From: Legionella nautarum
Lineage (GTDB): Bacteria > Pseudomonadota > Gammaproteobacteria > Legionellales > Legionellaceae
NCBI RefSeq assembly: GCF_001467895.1
Contig: NZ_LNYO01000017.1
Span: forward strand, 106,918-170,917
DNA: 64,000 nt
Reading direction: 5' to 3'
A program made the translations under genes and the position numbers. The notes beneath the pieces were generated by a model. It was not told the DNA's origin, did not search any database, and saw only the letters and a list, made by a program, of their open reading frames with translations. Shown piece after piece: positions 26,603-36,353 of this stretch; position 1 is the first letter of the stretch, and every line of letters starts with the position of its first letter.

Positions 26603-27697
26603 ATGAATCGTGATTCTCAAATTTTATTTAGCCCATTTGACCTAGCCGGTCTTCATTTAAGAAATAGAATTGTTATGGCGCCCCTCTCACGTAATCGCGC
26701 AACCCATGAAAATGATGCACCACGAGAACTGAATGTTGAATACTACACCCAGCGAGCTAGCGCCGGGCTTATTATTTCCGAAGCGACACAAATTTCACCA
26801 ACGGGAAAAGGATATGCTTGGACCCCAGGAATTTATTCTCAAGAACAGATAGCCGGTTGGAAACGTATCACCGAAGCAGTTCATGCACAAGGAGGAACTA
26901 TTTTTGCTCAGCTCTGGCATGTAGGCAGAATTTCGCATCCTAGTTTGCAACCGAAGGGGGGCCTACCCGTAGCCCCTTCAGCAATTACCCCCAATCAACA
27001 GCGCACTTTTATCGAGACGGGTAATTTTGTTGCAGTAGGCAGGCCGCGAGCACTCGAATTACATGAAATTTCTACCATTATCGATGATTATCGTATTGCA
27101 ACCCAAAATGCGATGATTGCAGGGTTTGATGGCGTAGAAATTCATGCAGCGAATGGCTACCTTATCCAGCAATTTCTGAGTGATAGTACCAATCATCGCA
27201 ACGACCGCTATGGCGGCTCGGTACCTAACCGCCTACGTTTTGCAATGGAAGTGGTCGAAGCGGTTATAGGCGAAATTGGCGCAGCTCGTACTGGAATTCG
27301 TTTTTCACCAGTGACTCCAGTCAATGATGCGCTAGACAGCTCGCCTAGCACAATATTTTTCCCACTGGTTCGAGAAATGAACCGATTACAGCTTGCTTAT
27401 ATTCATGTGATTGAAGGCGCAACAGGAGGAGATCGAGAATTTAAAGGCTTCGATTTTCATGCCCTACGTCGTGAATTCAAAGGAGCCTGGATGGTCAATA
27501 ATGGCTACACCCGCAACATGGCTATTGAAGCAATTGAAAGCGGCTATGCTGACTTAGTGGCTTTTGGCAAACCTTATATTGCAAACCCAGATTTGGTGGA
27601 GCGTTTCAAACAAAATACAGCCTTGAATCAAGCGGATGTAACCACGTTTTATGGCGGTGATGCGAAAGGGTATACGGATTATCCTGCTCTTTCATAA
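26603..27697 (+). CDS. Old Yellow Enzyme-type ene-reductase (NADH:flavin oxidoreductase)
   Basis: A 364-residue FMN TIM barrel that reduces activated C=C bonds or nitro/nitrate esters with NAD(P)H. Seen: FDLAGLHLRNRIVMAPLSR at the N-terminus (Thr of the classic PLTR replaced by Ser), WHVGRISHPSLQP, EIHAANGYLIQQFLSD with the His/Asn substrate pair (HAAN), NDRYGGSVPNRLRF, and the C-terminal GYADLVAFGKPYIANPDL. It is closest in style to NemA/XenB. The physiological substrate is unknown, probably an electrophilic enone. Confidence 0.93.
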   Translation: MNRDSQILFSPFDLAGLHLRNRIVMAPLSRNRATHENDAPRELNVEYYTQRASAGLIISEATQISPTGKGYAWTPGIYSQEQIAGWKRITEAVHAQGGTIFAQLWHVGRISHPSLQPKGGLPVAPSAITPNQQRTFIETGNFVAVGRPRALELHEISTIIDDYRIATQNAMIAGFDGVEIHAANGYLIQQFLSDSTNHRNDRYGGSVPNRLRFAMEVVEAVIGEIGAARTGIRFSPVTPVNDALDSSPSTIFFPLVREMNRLQLAYIHVIEGATGGDREFKGFDFHALRREFKGAWMVNNGYTRNMAIEAIESGYADLVAFGKPYIANPDLVERFKQNTALNQADVTTFYGGDAKGYTDYPALS

Positions 27698-27840
27698 TCC
27701 TCCTGCCTGCCACCGCTTGTCCGCAGTACATTGGCAGGAAGATTAAAATACGCAACAACCCAGGATAAACGGCAGGAGCTAGGTGCGAACCGTAGGTAGA
27801 AAATTTGCCCTGCCCTCACTGTCCAACGGCAAAAAAAATG
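27698..27840. repeat. Degenerate repeat-like region upstream of purL
   Basis: The segment has two CCTGCC/GGCAGG pairs (near 27703 and 27751-27773) and GTCCGC, which could form weak hairpins. It may be a decayed dispersed repeat, or a terminator for the preceding gene. Confidence 0.35.
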
Positions 27841-27859
27841 TGAATAAAAACAATGTCAT

Positions 27860-27888
27860 TTGATTTTTTTATGAAATAGGGCTATAAT
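27860..27888 (+). promoter_or_regulatory. Sigma70 promoter of the purine operon
   Basis: TTGATT (27860-27865), a 17-bp spacer and a perfect TATAAT (27883-27888) lie 30 bp before the purL ATG. This is the strongest promoter match in the window. I see no clear PurR-type palindrome around it. Confidence 0.75.
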
Positions 27889-27918
27889 ATTTCACGTTTT
27901 GCTAAGCTAGTATTGGAC

Positions 27919-30258
27919 ATGCAAGAAGCGCCGGATTTTTTTGATTTTTCTCAGTTATCCTCAGCTGAGATTGCCAACCTGCTCAAGACATTCAACTTTC
28001 GACTTACTGTCGATGAAGCCCTGACGATCCAAAATTCTTTATTAAAGCGCCCCCCCACTTACGCGGAATGCGTGCTGTGGTCCATCCAGGGTTCAGAGCA
28101 TTGTTCCTATAAAAGTAGCCGCAAACACCTTAATCATTTCATTACTAATGCCCCTCACGTCATCTTAGGTCCTAAAGAAGATGCCGGTATTGTTGCCGTT
28201 GCTACCGATAAACAAAATCGACGCTATGGCATTGTGGTCAGCCATGAATCTCACAATCATCCCTCGCAACTCGTTCCCTATGAAGGCGCTGCAACCGGTG
28301 TGGGCGGGAATGTTCGTGACGTCTGCTGTATGGGTGCTGAAGTCATTGCCGTGGCTGATAGTTTAAGGTTCGGTGATATCAATCGCCCTAAAACAAAATG
28401 GATACAGCAAGGCGTTGTCCGCGGTATTGCAGGTTATGCCAATCCATTAGGAATTCCTAACTTAGCGGGCGATGTTTATTATGACGGGGCTTACAATGAA
28501 AATTGTCTAGTCACGGTCGTGACTCTCGGTGTGGTGAGAGAAGACCAGATTATCCATTCTTACGCTCCAGCCAATGCCAAAGATTATCAATTTATTTTAG
28601 TGGGCAAACCCACCGATAATAGCGGTTTCGGTGGCGCTGCTTTTGCTTCAGCAACACTGAGTGAAGAAGAACAAGAAGAAAATAAAGGTGCCGTACAAGA
28701 ACCCAATGCTTTTTTACAGCGGCATATCCTGAAAGCCAATTATGCAATGTTTGAATGGCTGCGTGAGAACAATTTAATCGATCGCGTAGGTTTTAAAGAT
28801 TTAGGCGCAGGTGGCGTTGCCTGTGCAAGTGTGGAATTAGCAGAAGCCGGCGGTTATGGCGCCGAAATCAATCTTGATCTTGTTCCTACGAGCATGAAAA
28901 ACTTATTACCTGCCGTTATCTTATGCTCAGAAACCCAAGAGCGGTTTATGTGGGTCGTTCCTCAATATTTAGTGGAACCGTTTTTAACCCATTATAATAA
29001 ACGCTTTGCCTTGCCAGACATTTGTGATGGCGCACAAGCGACAGTCATTGGTCAATTAAGACATGACGGCTTATATGTGGTCAGATCAAAAGGCAAAGAA
29101 ATTGTATCAGCCAAAGCAGGGGACATTACTCAAGGTATCCTTTATAACCGCCCTTATTGTGCTAAAAAACAATCATATAGCGAACCCTCCACTTTCGCTA
29201 TCAATGATTACAATGCCTTATTACTTAAGCTCTTAGCCCATGAAAATATTGCTTCACGCTCCCCTATTTACGAAACTTATGATAAACAAGTTCAAGGTCG
29301 CTCAGTCATCGAACCCGGTTGGGCCGATGCCGGTGTCATCGCGCCCTTTAACGAAGATAAATACCCTGAAGAAATTCGCAAAACAGGCGTTGCTTTATCA
29401 GTTGATCACAATCCTCGTTACAATAAGATCGATGCTTATTGGGGTGCGGTAAATGCAGTCATTGAATCCGTCCGTAACATTGTGGCAGTGGGTGCTTGGC
29501 CGCTTGCCTTAACAGATTGCCTCTGTTTTGGTAATCCTGAAAACCCAGAGCAAATGGGTGAATTTGTTGATGCGGTACAGGGTATAGTGGACGCCTCTAA
29601 AGCAGTCAAAATGCTGGATAATGCTGAGATTAGTTTACCGATTATCTCAGGAAATGTGTCTCTTTATAACGAATCACTACAAGGCGCTATTCCTCCAAGC
29701 CCGATTATTAGCTGTGTTGGAGCTATGAATGATTATGAAAAATCAATTCGCTACGATTTAAAACAGCCTAATTCCGTGTTACTGATGATTGGCGAACGTA
29801 AAGATGAATGCGGCGGCAGCGTTTATTACCAGCTTCATAACCAACTTGGCTCCCAGTTACCTAAACCTAATCTTGCTAGCTTTGCCAATGAGATAGCAGC
29901 CGTCCATTTGGCTATTCAGGACGGTTTGATTTTAGCCGCTCATGATATTTCAGAAGGCGGTATTGCAGTTACCCTAGCTGAGATGAGTTTTAAAAATAAA
30001 ATTGGCGTTAATGTCAGCATTCCTGGCGAGCTTCCTACTGACAAAAAACTATTCTCCGAAAGCGGAGGATTTGTCCTTGAGGTTTCGCCACAACAAGTCA
30101 GCGCAGTCGAACTCTTACTTAAAAAGTATTCTGTTTCCTTTAAAACAATCGGCGAAACAACTGTAGAACCTGTTTTGGTATTAAATTCCGTCATCAATTT
30201 ACCCATCAGTGCGGCAAGCATTGCTTGGGAAAAAGGTTTAATGGAGAGGCTAATCTAA
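27919..30258 (+). CDS. purL: Phosphoribosylformylglycinamidine synthase, small-type PurL
   Basis: A 779-residue ATP-dependent synthase subunit that converts FGAR to FGAM in purine synthesis, using ammonia channelled from PurQ. The length lies between the small PurL of Bacillus (about 740) and far below the 1300-residue E. coli form, and there is no glutaminase domain. Seen: SHESHNHPSQLVPYEGAATGVGGNVRDV, KPTDNSGFGGAAF, and AHDISEGGIAVTLAEM near the end. It starts at ATG 27919; a TTG two codons earlier is less likely. Small PurL needs PurS, here apparently fused to PurQ. First gene of the operon. Confidence 0.94.
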   Translation: MQEAPDFFDFSQLSSAEIANLLKTFNFRLTVDEALTIQNSLLKRPPTYAECVLWSIQGSEHCSYKSSRKHLNHFITNAPHVILGPKEDAGIVAVATDKQNRRYGIVVSHESHNHPSQLVPYEGAATGVGGNVRDVCCMGAEVIAVADSLRFGDINRPKTKWIQQGVVRGIAGYANPLGIPNLAGDVYYDGAYNENCLVTVVTLGVVREDQIIHSYAPANAKDYQFILVGKPTDNSGFGGAAFASATLSEEEQEENKGAVQEPNAFLQRHILKANYAMFEWLRENNLIDRVGFKDLGAGGVACASVELAEAGGYGAEINLDLVPTSMKNLLPAVILCSETQERFMWVVPQYLVEPFLTHYNKRFALPDICDGAQATVIGQLRHDGLYVVRSKGKEIVSAKAGDITQGILYNRPYCAKKQSYSEPSTFAINDYNALLLKLLAHENIASRSPIYETYDKQVQGRSVIEPGWADAGVIAPFNEDKYPEEIRKTGVALSVDHNPRYNKIDAYWGAVNAVIESVRNIVAVGAWPLALTDCLCFGNPENPEQMGEFVDAVQGIVDASKAVKMLDNAEISLPIISGNVSLYNESLQGAIPPSPIISCVGAMNDYEKSIRYDLKQPNSVLLMIGERKDECGGSVYYQLHNQLGSQLPKPNLASFANEIAAVHLAIQDGLILAAHDISEGGIAVTLAEMSFKNKIGVNVSIPGELPTDKKLFSESGGFVLEVSPQQVSAVELLLKKYSVSFKTIGETTVEPVLVLNSVINLPISAASIAWEKGLMERLI

Positions 30259-31310
30259 TGGCAACTATTGATTACAAAGCGGCAGGCGTAGACGTTGAAG
30301 CGGGTAACGAGGCGGTTCGTCGAATTAAAAAATCGGTTGAAACAACTTTCTCACCGCAAGTACTTACCGGAATCGGTAGTTTTGGCGCGATGTACGATCT
30401 CAAAAGCGTTGTCAACGATTATGAGCACCCTGTTCTAGTACAAAGTATCGATGGGGTCGGGACGAAAATGATGGTTGCGAAAATGATGCAGAAATTCGAC
30501 ACCATTGGCATGGATTTGGTTAGCGCAACAACCAATGACATTATTGTCCTCGGAGCAAAACCGCTTACTCTGCTTGATTATATTGCTAATGACAAACTAA
30601 ATCCTGAAATCGTCGAAGAAATAATCAAAGGTATGGTCGCGGCTTGCAGAGAAAATAATATTTCTCTAGTCGGCGGTGAAACTGCTGAGATGCCTGGCAC
30701 TTATCTTCCTGGTGAAATTGATTTAGTCGGTATCGTCACCGGTGTGGTGGAAAAAGCAAAAGCCATTGAAGGGAAAACGATTGCCGAAGGTGATATCGTC
30801 GCCACTTTCCCATCCAGTGGCTTGCATACCAACGGCTATTCCCTAGCTAGAAAGCTACTGTTTGACATTGCAGGATATCGCGTCGAATCGCAATTTCAAG
30901 ATTTCACCCATAGCATCGGCGAAGAACTGTTAACGCCTCATCTTAACTACACCAATCCAGTTTTAAGTATTTTAGAAAAAAATATCCCTATTAAAGGCAT
31001 GGCCCATATTACAGGCGGTGGTTTATTAGAAAATATACCTCGCATCTTACCTAAAAATTGCGCCGTGGAAATCCATAAACAACAAATTCCAGAACTGCCG
31101 ATTTTTAGTCTTTTACGTAAGTTGGGTAATTTAGACGATGAGCAAATGTATCGTACTTTTAACATGGGTGCAGGCTTAGTTCTTTTCTTGTCCCCAGAAA
31201 CACTAGCGCCTATTCGTGAAGTTTTAGCTCAATTTCCTGCTTTCCCGCTTTACGAAATTGGTCAAGTAGTCAATAGTGAGCAAGGTGAGCAAAAGGTAAA
31301 ATTACTATGA
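30258..31310 (+). CDS. purM: Phosphoribosylformylglycinamidine cyclo-ligase (AIR synthetase)
   Basis: A 350-residue ATP-dependent enzyme that closes the imidazole ring to give AIR. Motifs: YKAAGVDVEAGNEAV, GIGSFGAMYDL, VQSIDGVGTKMMVA, GGETAEMPG, FPSSGLHTNGYSLAR and HITGGGLLENIPRILP. The start is ATG 30258, overlapping the purL stop by one base (TAATG) with GAGG upstream. The reading frame is open further back into purL, but that part is not homologous. The ATGA junction with purQ suggests coupled translation. Confidence 0.96.
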   Translation: MATIDYKAAGVDVEAGNEAVRRIKKSVETTFSPQVLTGIGSFGAMYDLKSVVNDYEHPVLVQSIDGVGTKMMVAKMMQKFDTIGMDLVSATTNDIIVLGAKPLTLLDYIANDKLNPEIVEEIIKGMVAACRENNISLVGGETAEMPGTYLPGEIDLVGIVTGVVEKAKAIEGKTIAEGDIVATFPSSGLHTNGYSLARKLLFDIAGYRVESQFQDFTHSIGEELLTPHLNYTNPVLSILEKNIPIKGMAHITGGGLLENIPRILPKNCAVEIHKQQIPELPIFSLLRKLGNLDDEQMYRTFNMGAGLVLFLSPETLAPIREVLAQFPAFPLYEIGQVVNSEQGEQKVKLL

Positions 31311-32569
31311 AACGCATCGGATTAATTCAATTTCCAGGTTCAAATTGCGAACGCGAAACCGCATTAGCCGTTAAACGCGCAGGCATGGAGCCTATTGAAT
31401 TTTTATGGAATGAATCCTTAGATAAACTGCGAAGTCTGGATGGCTACATTATCGTGGGTGGTTTTTCCTATGAAGATCGTTCCCGCGCAGGAATTATCGC
31501 CGCCCTTGATCCAGTTATCCAAGAAATAAAAGTACAAAGTGGGCAGGGTAAACCTATTTTAGGGATTTGTAATGGTGCGCAAATACTGGTTGAATCCGGT
31601 TTAGTACCAGGGCTTGAGCATAATCATGAAAGTATGGCGCTCACAGAAAATAAACGTATTGTCGATGGTAAAATAGTAGGCACAGGCTTTTACAATGCCT
31701 GGACACATATGCGTTTAGCCACCCAGCACCAGCATAATGCCTTCACAAAACATCTTTCTCCACGAAATATCATTGAGCTCCCCATTGCCCATGCAGAGGG
31801 ACGTTTTCTCATGTCGGATGCTTTATTGAAAAAGCTTGAGGACAAAGGCTTAAACCTTTTTCAATATTGTGATGCCGAAGGCGAGATTGTTGATAATTTT
31901 CCGATTAATCCGAATGGTTCCGCAGGCAATATCGCTGCCATTTGCAATCAAGCGGGTAATGTCATGGCGATGATGCCGCATCCTGAGCGTACTGTGAATG
32001 GCGATCCTATTTTCCAGTCTATGCGTGATTACATTATCGAACAGCATAAAGAAGTCAATCAAGTATTAGAAGCGCCTAAAAATCAACCGAGCCTCAAGTT
32101 TTTTTCTAAAATTCCTAGCAGCCATCTCTGCCTAGTTAAATTAATTATTACTGATAATCAAGCGCTGACGGTACAAAAAACTCTGAGACGCCTAGGTTTT
32201 CCGGTGACAGTCACTCGCTTTGAACATTGGGAAATTGACTGTGACACGCAAGAAAGCCTAGAACTTCTCAAAAAATCGGGTCTTTTATATTCTGATCGAA
32301 AAGAGCGCGAAGTTAACTTTGATGAGGTCTGCTCTGACGAAACCCTAACTTATTTAGTGCGCGCGAAAGAAGATCTCAAGGGACAGCAAACGCTACAAAC
32401 ACTGCAAACAGATTATTCAATCCAGCAACAGGTCAAACAAATTAAACATGGTGTAGTATGGCAATTTAAATCCGAGGAGACTGACCTCTCTGTGTTAATA
32501 GACGGTATTTTATTAACAAATATTATTGGGAATCCTTATGCTCACGAACACTACCTCTACAAACTCTGA
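31307..32569 (+). CDS. purQ: FGAM synthase glutaminase PurQ with PurS-like C-terminal extension
   Basis: A 420-residue protein. Residues 1 to about 255 are a class I glutamine amidotransferase: catalytic Cys in GICNGAQ (C88) and the His/Glu pair in MMPHPERT (H225, E227). It supplies ammonia to PurL. Typical PurQ ends near 230-260. The extra 160 residues contain two related alpha/beta stretches (about 275-330 and 346-420). The second ends in DGILLTNIIGNPYAHEHYLY, which resembles the end of PurS (LLANPVIEDY). PurS bridges small PurL and PurQ, and no separate purS is seen. Overlaps purM (ATGA) and purC (32 bp). Confidence 0.9.
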   Translation: MKRIGLIQFPGSNCERETALAVKRAGMEPIEFLWNESLDKLRSLDGYIIVGGFSYEDRSRAGIIAALDPVIQEIKVQSGQGKPILGICNGAQILVESGLVPGLEHNHESMALTENKRIVDGKIVGTGFYNAWTHMRLATQHQHNAFTKHLSPRNIIELPIAHAEGRFLMSDALLKKLEDKGLNLFQYCDAEGEIVDNFPINPNGSAGNIAAICNQAGNVMAMMPHPERTVNGDPIFQSMRDYIIEQHKEVNQVLEAPKNQPSLKFFSKIPSSHLCLVKLIITDNQALTVQKTLRRLGFPVTVTRFEHWEIDCDTQESLELLKKSGLLYSDRKEREVNFDEVCSDETLTYLVRAKEDLKGQQTLQTLQTDYSIQQQVKQIKHGVVWQFKSEETDLSVLIDGILLTNIIGNPYAHEHYLYKL

Positions 32570-33533
32570 TTATCGAGAAAAAATTAAAAACGCGCTTCCT
32601 TTTTGTCTCGACCAAACCAACTTGCCAATTGGGAATCAATATCGCGGCAAGGTAAGAGACTCCTATGATTTGGGCGAGCATATTTTGTTGATTACGACAG
32701 ACCGCCTTACTGCTTTTGATCGACCTTTAGCCCTTATTCCTTTCAAAGGCGCCGTGCTTAATTTAATCAGCGCTTGGTGGTTTGACCAAACGGCCAATTT
32801 AATCCCGAACCATATTATTGAGGTTCCGGATCCCAATGCCGTTATCGCTAAAAAATGTAACGTTTTTCCGATTGAATTCGTTGTCAGAGGTTATATCAGC
32901 GGTACAACCAGTACCTCTTTATGGACTCAATATCAAAATGGAGTTCGCGAATACTGTGGTATTTCTTTTCCCGAGGGCTTGAAGAAAAATCAAAAACTCG
33001 AACAAGCTGTTTTAACACCGACGACCAAAGAAAAAATTCACGATCGCCCTATTTCACCCGCAGAGATTGTCTCCGAAGGTTGGATGAATGAGGATGATTG
33101 GTTAGAAACCAGTGCTCTTGCTCTCAAATTATATCAACGTGGTGTTGAACTAGCTGAACAACATGGTTTCATTTTAGTGGATACCAAATATGAATTTGGC
33201 CGTGATGCCAATGGCAAGATCATTATTGTTGATGAAATTCATACTCCTGATTCCACTCGTTATTGGTTAGCAGAAAGTTACCAAGCGCGTATTGCTGAAG
33301 GTTTAGAACCTGAAAATATCGATAAGGAATTTCTGCGTCTATGGTTTGCTAAAAATTCCGATCCCTACAACGATAAAAATCTGCCCCAAGCACCGCAGGA
33401 ATTAGTTGAAGAATTATCCTCTCGTTATATCCAGCTCTATGAAAAAATAACAGGCAAGCAATTTAATTTTACTGCCCATGAAGAACCTGTAGAGCAACGG
33501 ATTATGAGAAATATTGCAAATTTTTTAAGGTAA
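32538..33533 (+). CDS. purC: SAICAR synthetase
   Basis: A 331-residue ATP-dependent ligase joining aspartate to CAIR. Seen: YRGKVRDSYDLG, TTDRLTAFDRPL, EFVVRGYISGTTSTSLW, DTKYEFG and VDEIHTPDSTRYW. It is of the longer type, like the yeast enzyme, compared with about 237 residues in E. coli. The start ATG at 32538 follows GGGA at a good distance and lies inside the end of purQ. Confidence 0.95.
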   Translation: MLTNTTSTNSDYREKIKNALPFCLDQTNLPIGNQYRGKVRDSYDLGEHILLITTDRLTAFDRPLALIPFKGAVLNLISAWWFDQTANLIPNHIIEVPDPNAVIAKKCNVFPIEFVVRGYISGTTSTSLWTQYQNGVREYCGISFPEGLKKNQKLEQAVLTPTTKEKIHDRPISPAEIVSEGWMNEDDWLETSALALKLYQRGVELAEQHGFILVDTKYEFGRDANGKIIIVDEIHTPDSTRYWLAESYQARIAEGLEPENIDKEFLRLWFAKNSDPYNDKNLPQAPQELVEELSSRYIQLYEKITGKQFNFTAHEEPVEQRIMRNIANFLR

Positions 33534-33540
33534 GTTAGAT

Positions 33541-35040
33541 ATGTGTGGGATAGTTGGTATTTACAGTCAAGAGCCAGTGGCTTGCGAGCTCTACGAGAGT
33601 CTCATTCACCTACAGCATCGAGGTCAAGATGCTGGAGGCATACTGACCTGCGATGAGCGATTCTATACCAAACATGGTCTCGGCTTAGTGCGCGAAATTT
33701 TTACCCCAGAAAATGTTTTAGCACTCAAAGGAAACATTGGTATTGGCCATGTGCGCTATCCCACTGCTGGAGGTTACACTGAATCCGATGTGCAACCTTT
33801 ATGGATTGGCAGTCCACGCGGTATTGCGCTTGCTCATAACGGTAATATCTCGAACTATCCAGAATTAGCCGATGAAATTCGCTTAAAGCAGTATCGCCAC
33901 CTCAACTCTTCGCTAGACTCAGAAGCCATTTTAGTCATGCTCGCCGATCAATTATCGAACGCTTCTCCTGACGATAACGAAGATAGATTCTTTGATTTGC
34001 TATGTAAAGGGGTTGGCCATATTTTTAAACGCCTGGAGGGAGCCTACTCTGTCATCTCCGTCATTATCGGCAAAGGGCTTGTTGCTTTTCGTGATCCCCA
34101 TGGCATACGCCCACTCGTGTGGGGAACACGAGAAAACACGGATGGCACCGTCGATACTATTTTTGCATCTGAGACAACTCCTTTTTATACCTTAGGCTTT
34201 ACACCTCAAGGAGATGTTCAACCCGGTGAAGTCGCTTATGTGGATTTATCCGGTAAACTCCATCGCCGCATTATTCAAACGGCCGAGTTCAGACCTTGCG
34301 TTTTTGAATATGTCTACTTTGCCCGCCCTGATGCCACGCTCAATAATGTCAGCGTATATCGTGCTCGCTTACGAATGGGACAAAACTTAGCGCAACAGTG
34401 GAAGAAAAAACATCCAGACCTCATTCCTGATGTGGTGATTCCCGCTCCTTCGACTGCGAATACCGCCGCTCTCTCATTTGCACATGCATTAGGAGTTAGA
34501 TATTCTGAAGGCTTATATAAAAATCCCTTCATAGGTCGAACCTTTATTATGCCTAACCAAAAGGCGCGTATTCGTAGCGTCCGCTATAAATTAACGCCTC
34601 AGCGTACTGAAATTAAAAATAAAATCGTCATGATAGTCGATGATAGTATCGTTCGTGGCACCACTTCCCGCGAAATTGTCAAAATGGTAAGAGAATATGG
34701 CGCCAAGAAGATCTATTTTGCCTCCACTTCTCCGGCGTTGAAAAATCCCTGCTTTAGCGGCATTGATATCCCTTCGCGTAAGGAACTGATTGCAGCGAAT
34801 AAAACAGAAGAGGAAATTGCCAAATACCTTGGTGTCGATGCGTTAATGTATCAATCAAAAGACAATTTAATTGAAGCGGTGACCCGACGTGGTGAACAAA
34901 TTAAAAAACCCTGTATGGCTTGTATGGACGGAGATTATTTTTGCAATAAAATAACTTCAACAAGAATGCAGCAATTAGAAAAAGAGCGTGAAGCAACTCG
35001 ACTTACTAACCCTGAAAAGGAAGAGGATTTCCCCGAATGA
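33541..35040 (+). CDS. purF: Amidophosphoribosyltransferase
   Basis: A 499-residue enzyme for the first committed step, PRPP plus glutamine to phosphoribosylamine. Cys2 is the N-terminal nucleophile (MCGIVGIYS), and LQHRGQDAGGI and LAHNGNISN belong to the glutaminase domain. The phosphoribosyltransferase domain has the PRPP loop VMIVDDSIVRGTTSREIV. In E. coli no propeptide is used, as here. Its stop overlaps the purD start (ATGA). Confidence 0.96.
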   Translation: MCGIVGIYSQEPVACELYESLIHLQHRGQDAGGILTCDERFYTKHGLGLVREIFTPENVLALKGNIGIGHVRYPTAGGYTESDVQPLWIGSPRGIALAHNGNISNYPELADEIRLKQYRHLNSSLDSEAILVMLADQLSNASPDDNEDRFFDLLCKGVGHIFKRLEGAYSVISVIIGKGLVAFRDPHGIRPLVWGTRENTDGTVDTIFASETTPFYTLGFTPQGDVQPGEVAYVDLSGKLHRRIIQTAEFRPCVFEYVYFARPDATLNNVSVYRARLRMGQNLAQQWKKKHPDLIPDVVIPAPSTANTAALSFAHALGVRYSEGLYKNPFIGRTFIMPNQKARIRSVRYKLTPQRTEIKNKIVMIVDDSIVRGTTSREIVKMVREYGAKKIYFASTSPALKNPCFSGIDIPSRKELIAANKTEEEIAKYLGVDALMYQSKDNLIEAVTRRGEQIKKPCMACMDGDYFCNKITSTRMQQLEKEREATRLTNPEKEEDFPE

Positions 35041-36353
35041 AAATTCTTGTAATTGGTTCTGGTGCCCGTGAACATGCAATCATTAAAGCCCTTGTTCGCT
35101 CTCCCCAGAAACCTTCTTTGTATTGCTATGGCACAACAATTAATCCAGGGATCAAACAGTTCACTCAACAATATCAAGTAGGCGATATTACTGATTGCGC
35201 AGCCGTATTAGACCAAGCTCAATCCTGGGGTATTGAGTTGGCTATTATTGGCCCGGAAGCGCCGCTTGAAAAAGGTCTGGTAGACGAATTGTGGCAAGCT
35301 GGCATACCGACTGTCGGCCCTAAAAAATCATTGGCACAAATCGAAACCTCCAAAGAGTTTGCTCGTGATTTAATGCAGAAATATAAAATTGCAGGCCTCC
35401 CCCGCTATCAAAAATTTTCTAGTCTCAACAAGCTCGAATCTTTTCTTTACGAATTGGGTGATGGTAATTATGTCATCAAAGCAAATGGTTTGATGGGAGG
35501 AAAAGGCGTTAAAGTCGCGGGTGAACATCTTCATTCCTTCGTCGACGCGATCGCTTTTTGTGAAGAAATTCTTACAAAAAACCAAACTTTTATCGTTGAA
35601 GAAAAATTAATAGGCCAGGAATTTTCTTTCATGTGTTTTGCCGATGGACAAAAATTAGTTCCTATGCCTTTAGTTCAAGATCATAAGCGAGCTTATAGCG
35701 GCGATTTAGGACCGAACACCGGAGGTATGGGTAGTTATTCAGATGCCAATCATCGCCTACCTTTTCTCCAAGTACTTGAAGTAGAAGAAGCATTAGCCAT
35801 TAACAATGCGGTTTTTAACGCCTTAATGAAAGAGTGCAACGAAAAATACCTTGGTATTTTATATGGCAGCTTTATTGCCACTAAAAATGGTATTTACGTA
35901 ATTGAATTCAATGCTCGCTTTGGCGATCCGGAAGCCTTGAATGTTTTATCTATTTTAGACTCTGATTTTCTGGCGCTTTGCCAAGACTTAGTAGAGGGAA
36001 ATTTAGTTAAACATGAAATTAGCTTTTCTAACCAAGCAACGGTTTGTAAATACGCTGTTCCAGAAGGTTACCCTGATTCACCAAAAAAAGATTTTCCTAT
36101 CGACTTTTCAAAAGTAGAGGCTCAAGACCATTTATATCTCGCTTCAGTCCATGAAACGAATCAAGAACTCTTGGCTACAGGTTCGCGCACAGCCGCTTAT
36201 GTTGGGATTGCCGACAATATCTTTGAAGCCGAAGCGCTCGCTGAAAAAGAAATTTCTTTAGTACAAGGCCCCTTGTTTCATCGCGCAGATATTGGCACCA
36301 AACAATTAGTCCAACGTCGTATCGACGACATGGCGAGGATACGCACCTCATGA
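35037..36353 (+). CDS. purD: Phosphoribosylamine-glycine ligase
   Basis: A 438-residue ATP-grasp enzyme that makes GAR from phosphoribosylamine and glycine. Seen: LVIGSGAREHAI, IIGPEAPLEKGLVDEL, FVIKANG-type ATP-grasp strand (YVIKANGLMGGKGVKVA), DHKRAYSGDLGPNTGGMGSY, and NARFGDPEALNVL. Overlaps purF and purN by ATGA-type junctions. Confidence 0.95.
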   Translation: MKILVIGSGAREHAIIKALVRSPQKPSLYCYGTTINPGIKQFTQQYQVGDITDCAAVLDQAQSWGIELAIIGPEAPLEKGLVDELWQAGIPTVGPKKSLAQIETSKEFARDLMQKYKIAGLPRYQKFSSLNKLESFLYELGDGNYVIKANGLMGGKGVKVAGEHLHSFVDAIAFCEEILTKNQTFIVEEKLIGQEFSFMCFADGQKLVPMPLVQDHKRAYSGDLGPNTGGMGSYSDANHRLPFLQVLEVEEALAINNAVFNALMKECNEKYLGILYGSFIATKNGIYVIEFNARFGDPEALNVLSILDSDFLALCQDLVEGNLVKHEISFSNQATVCKYAVPEGYPDSPKKDFPIDFSKVEAQDHLYLASVHETNQELLATGSRTAAYVGIADNIFEAEALAEKEISLVQGPLFHRADIGTKQLVQRRIDDMARIRTS

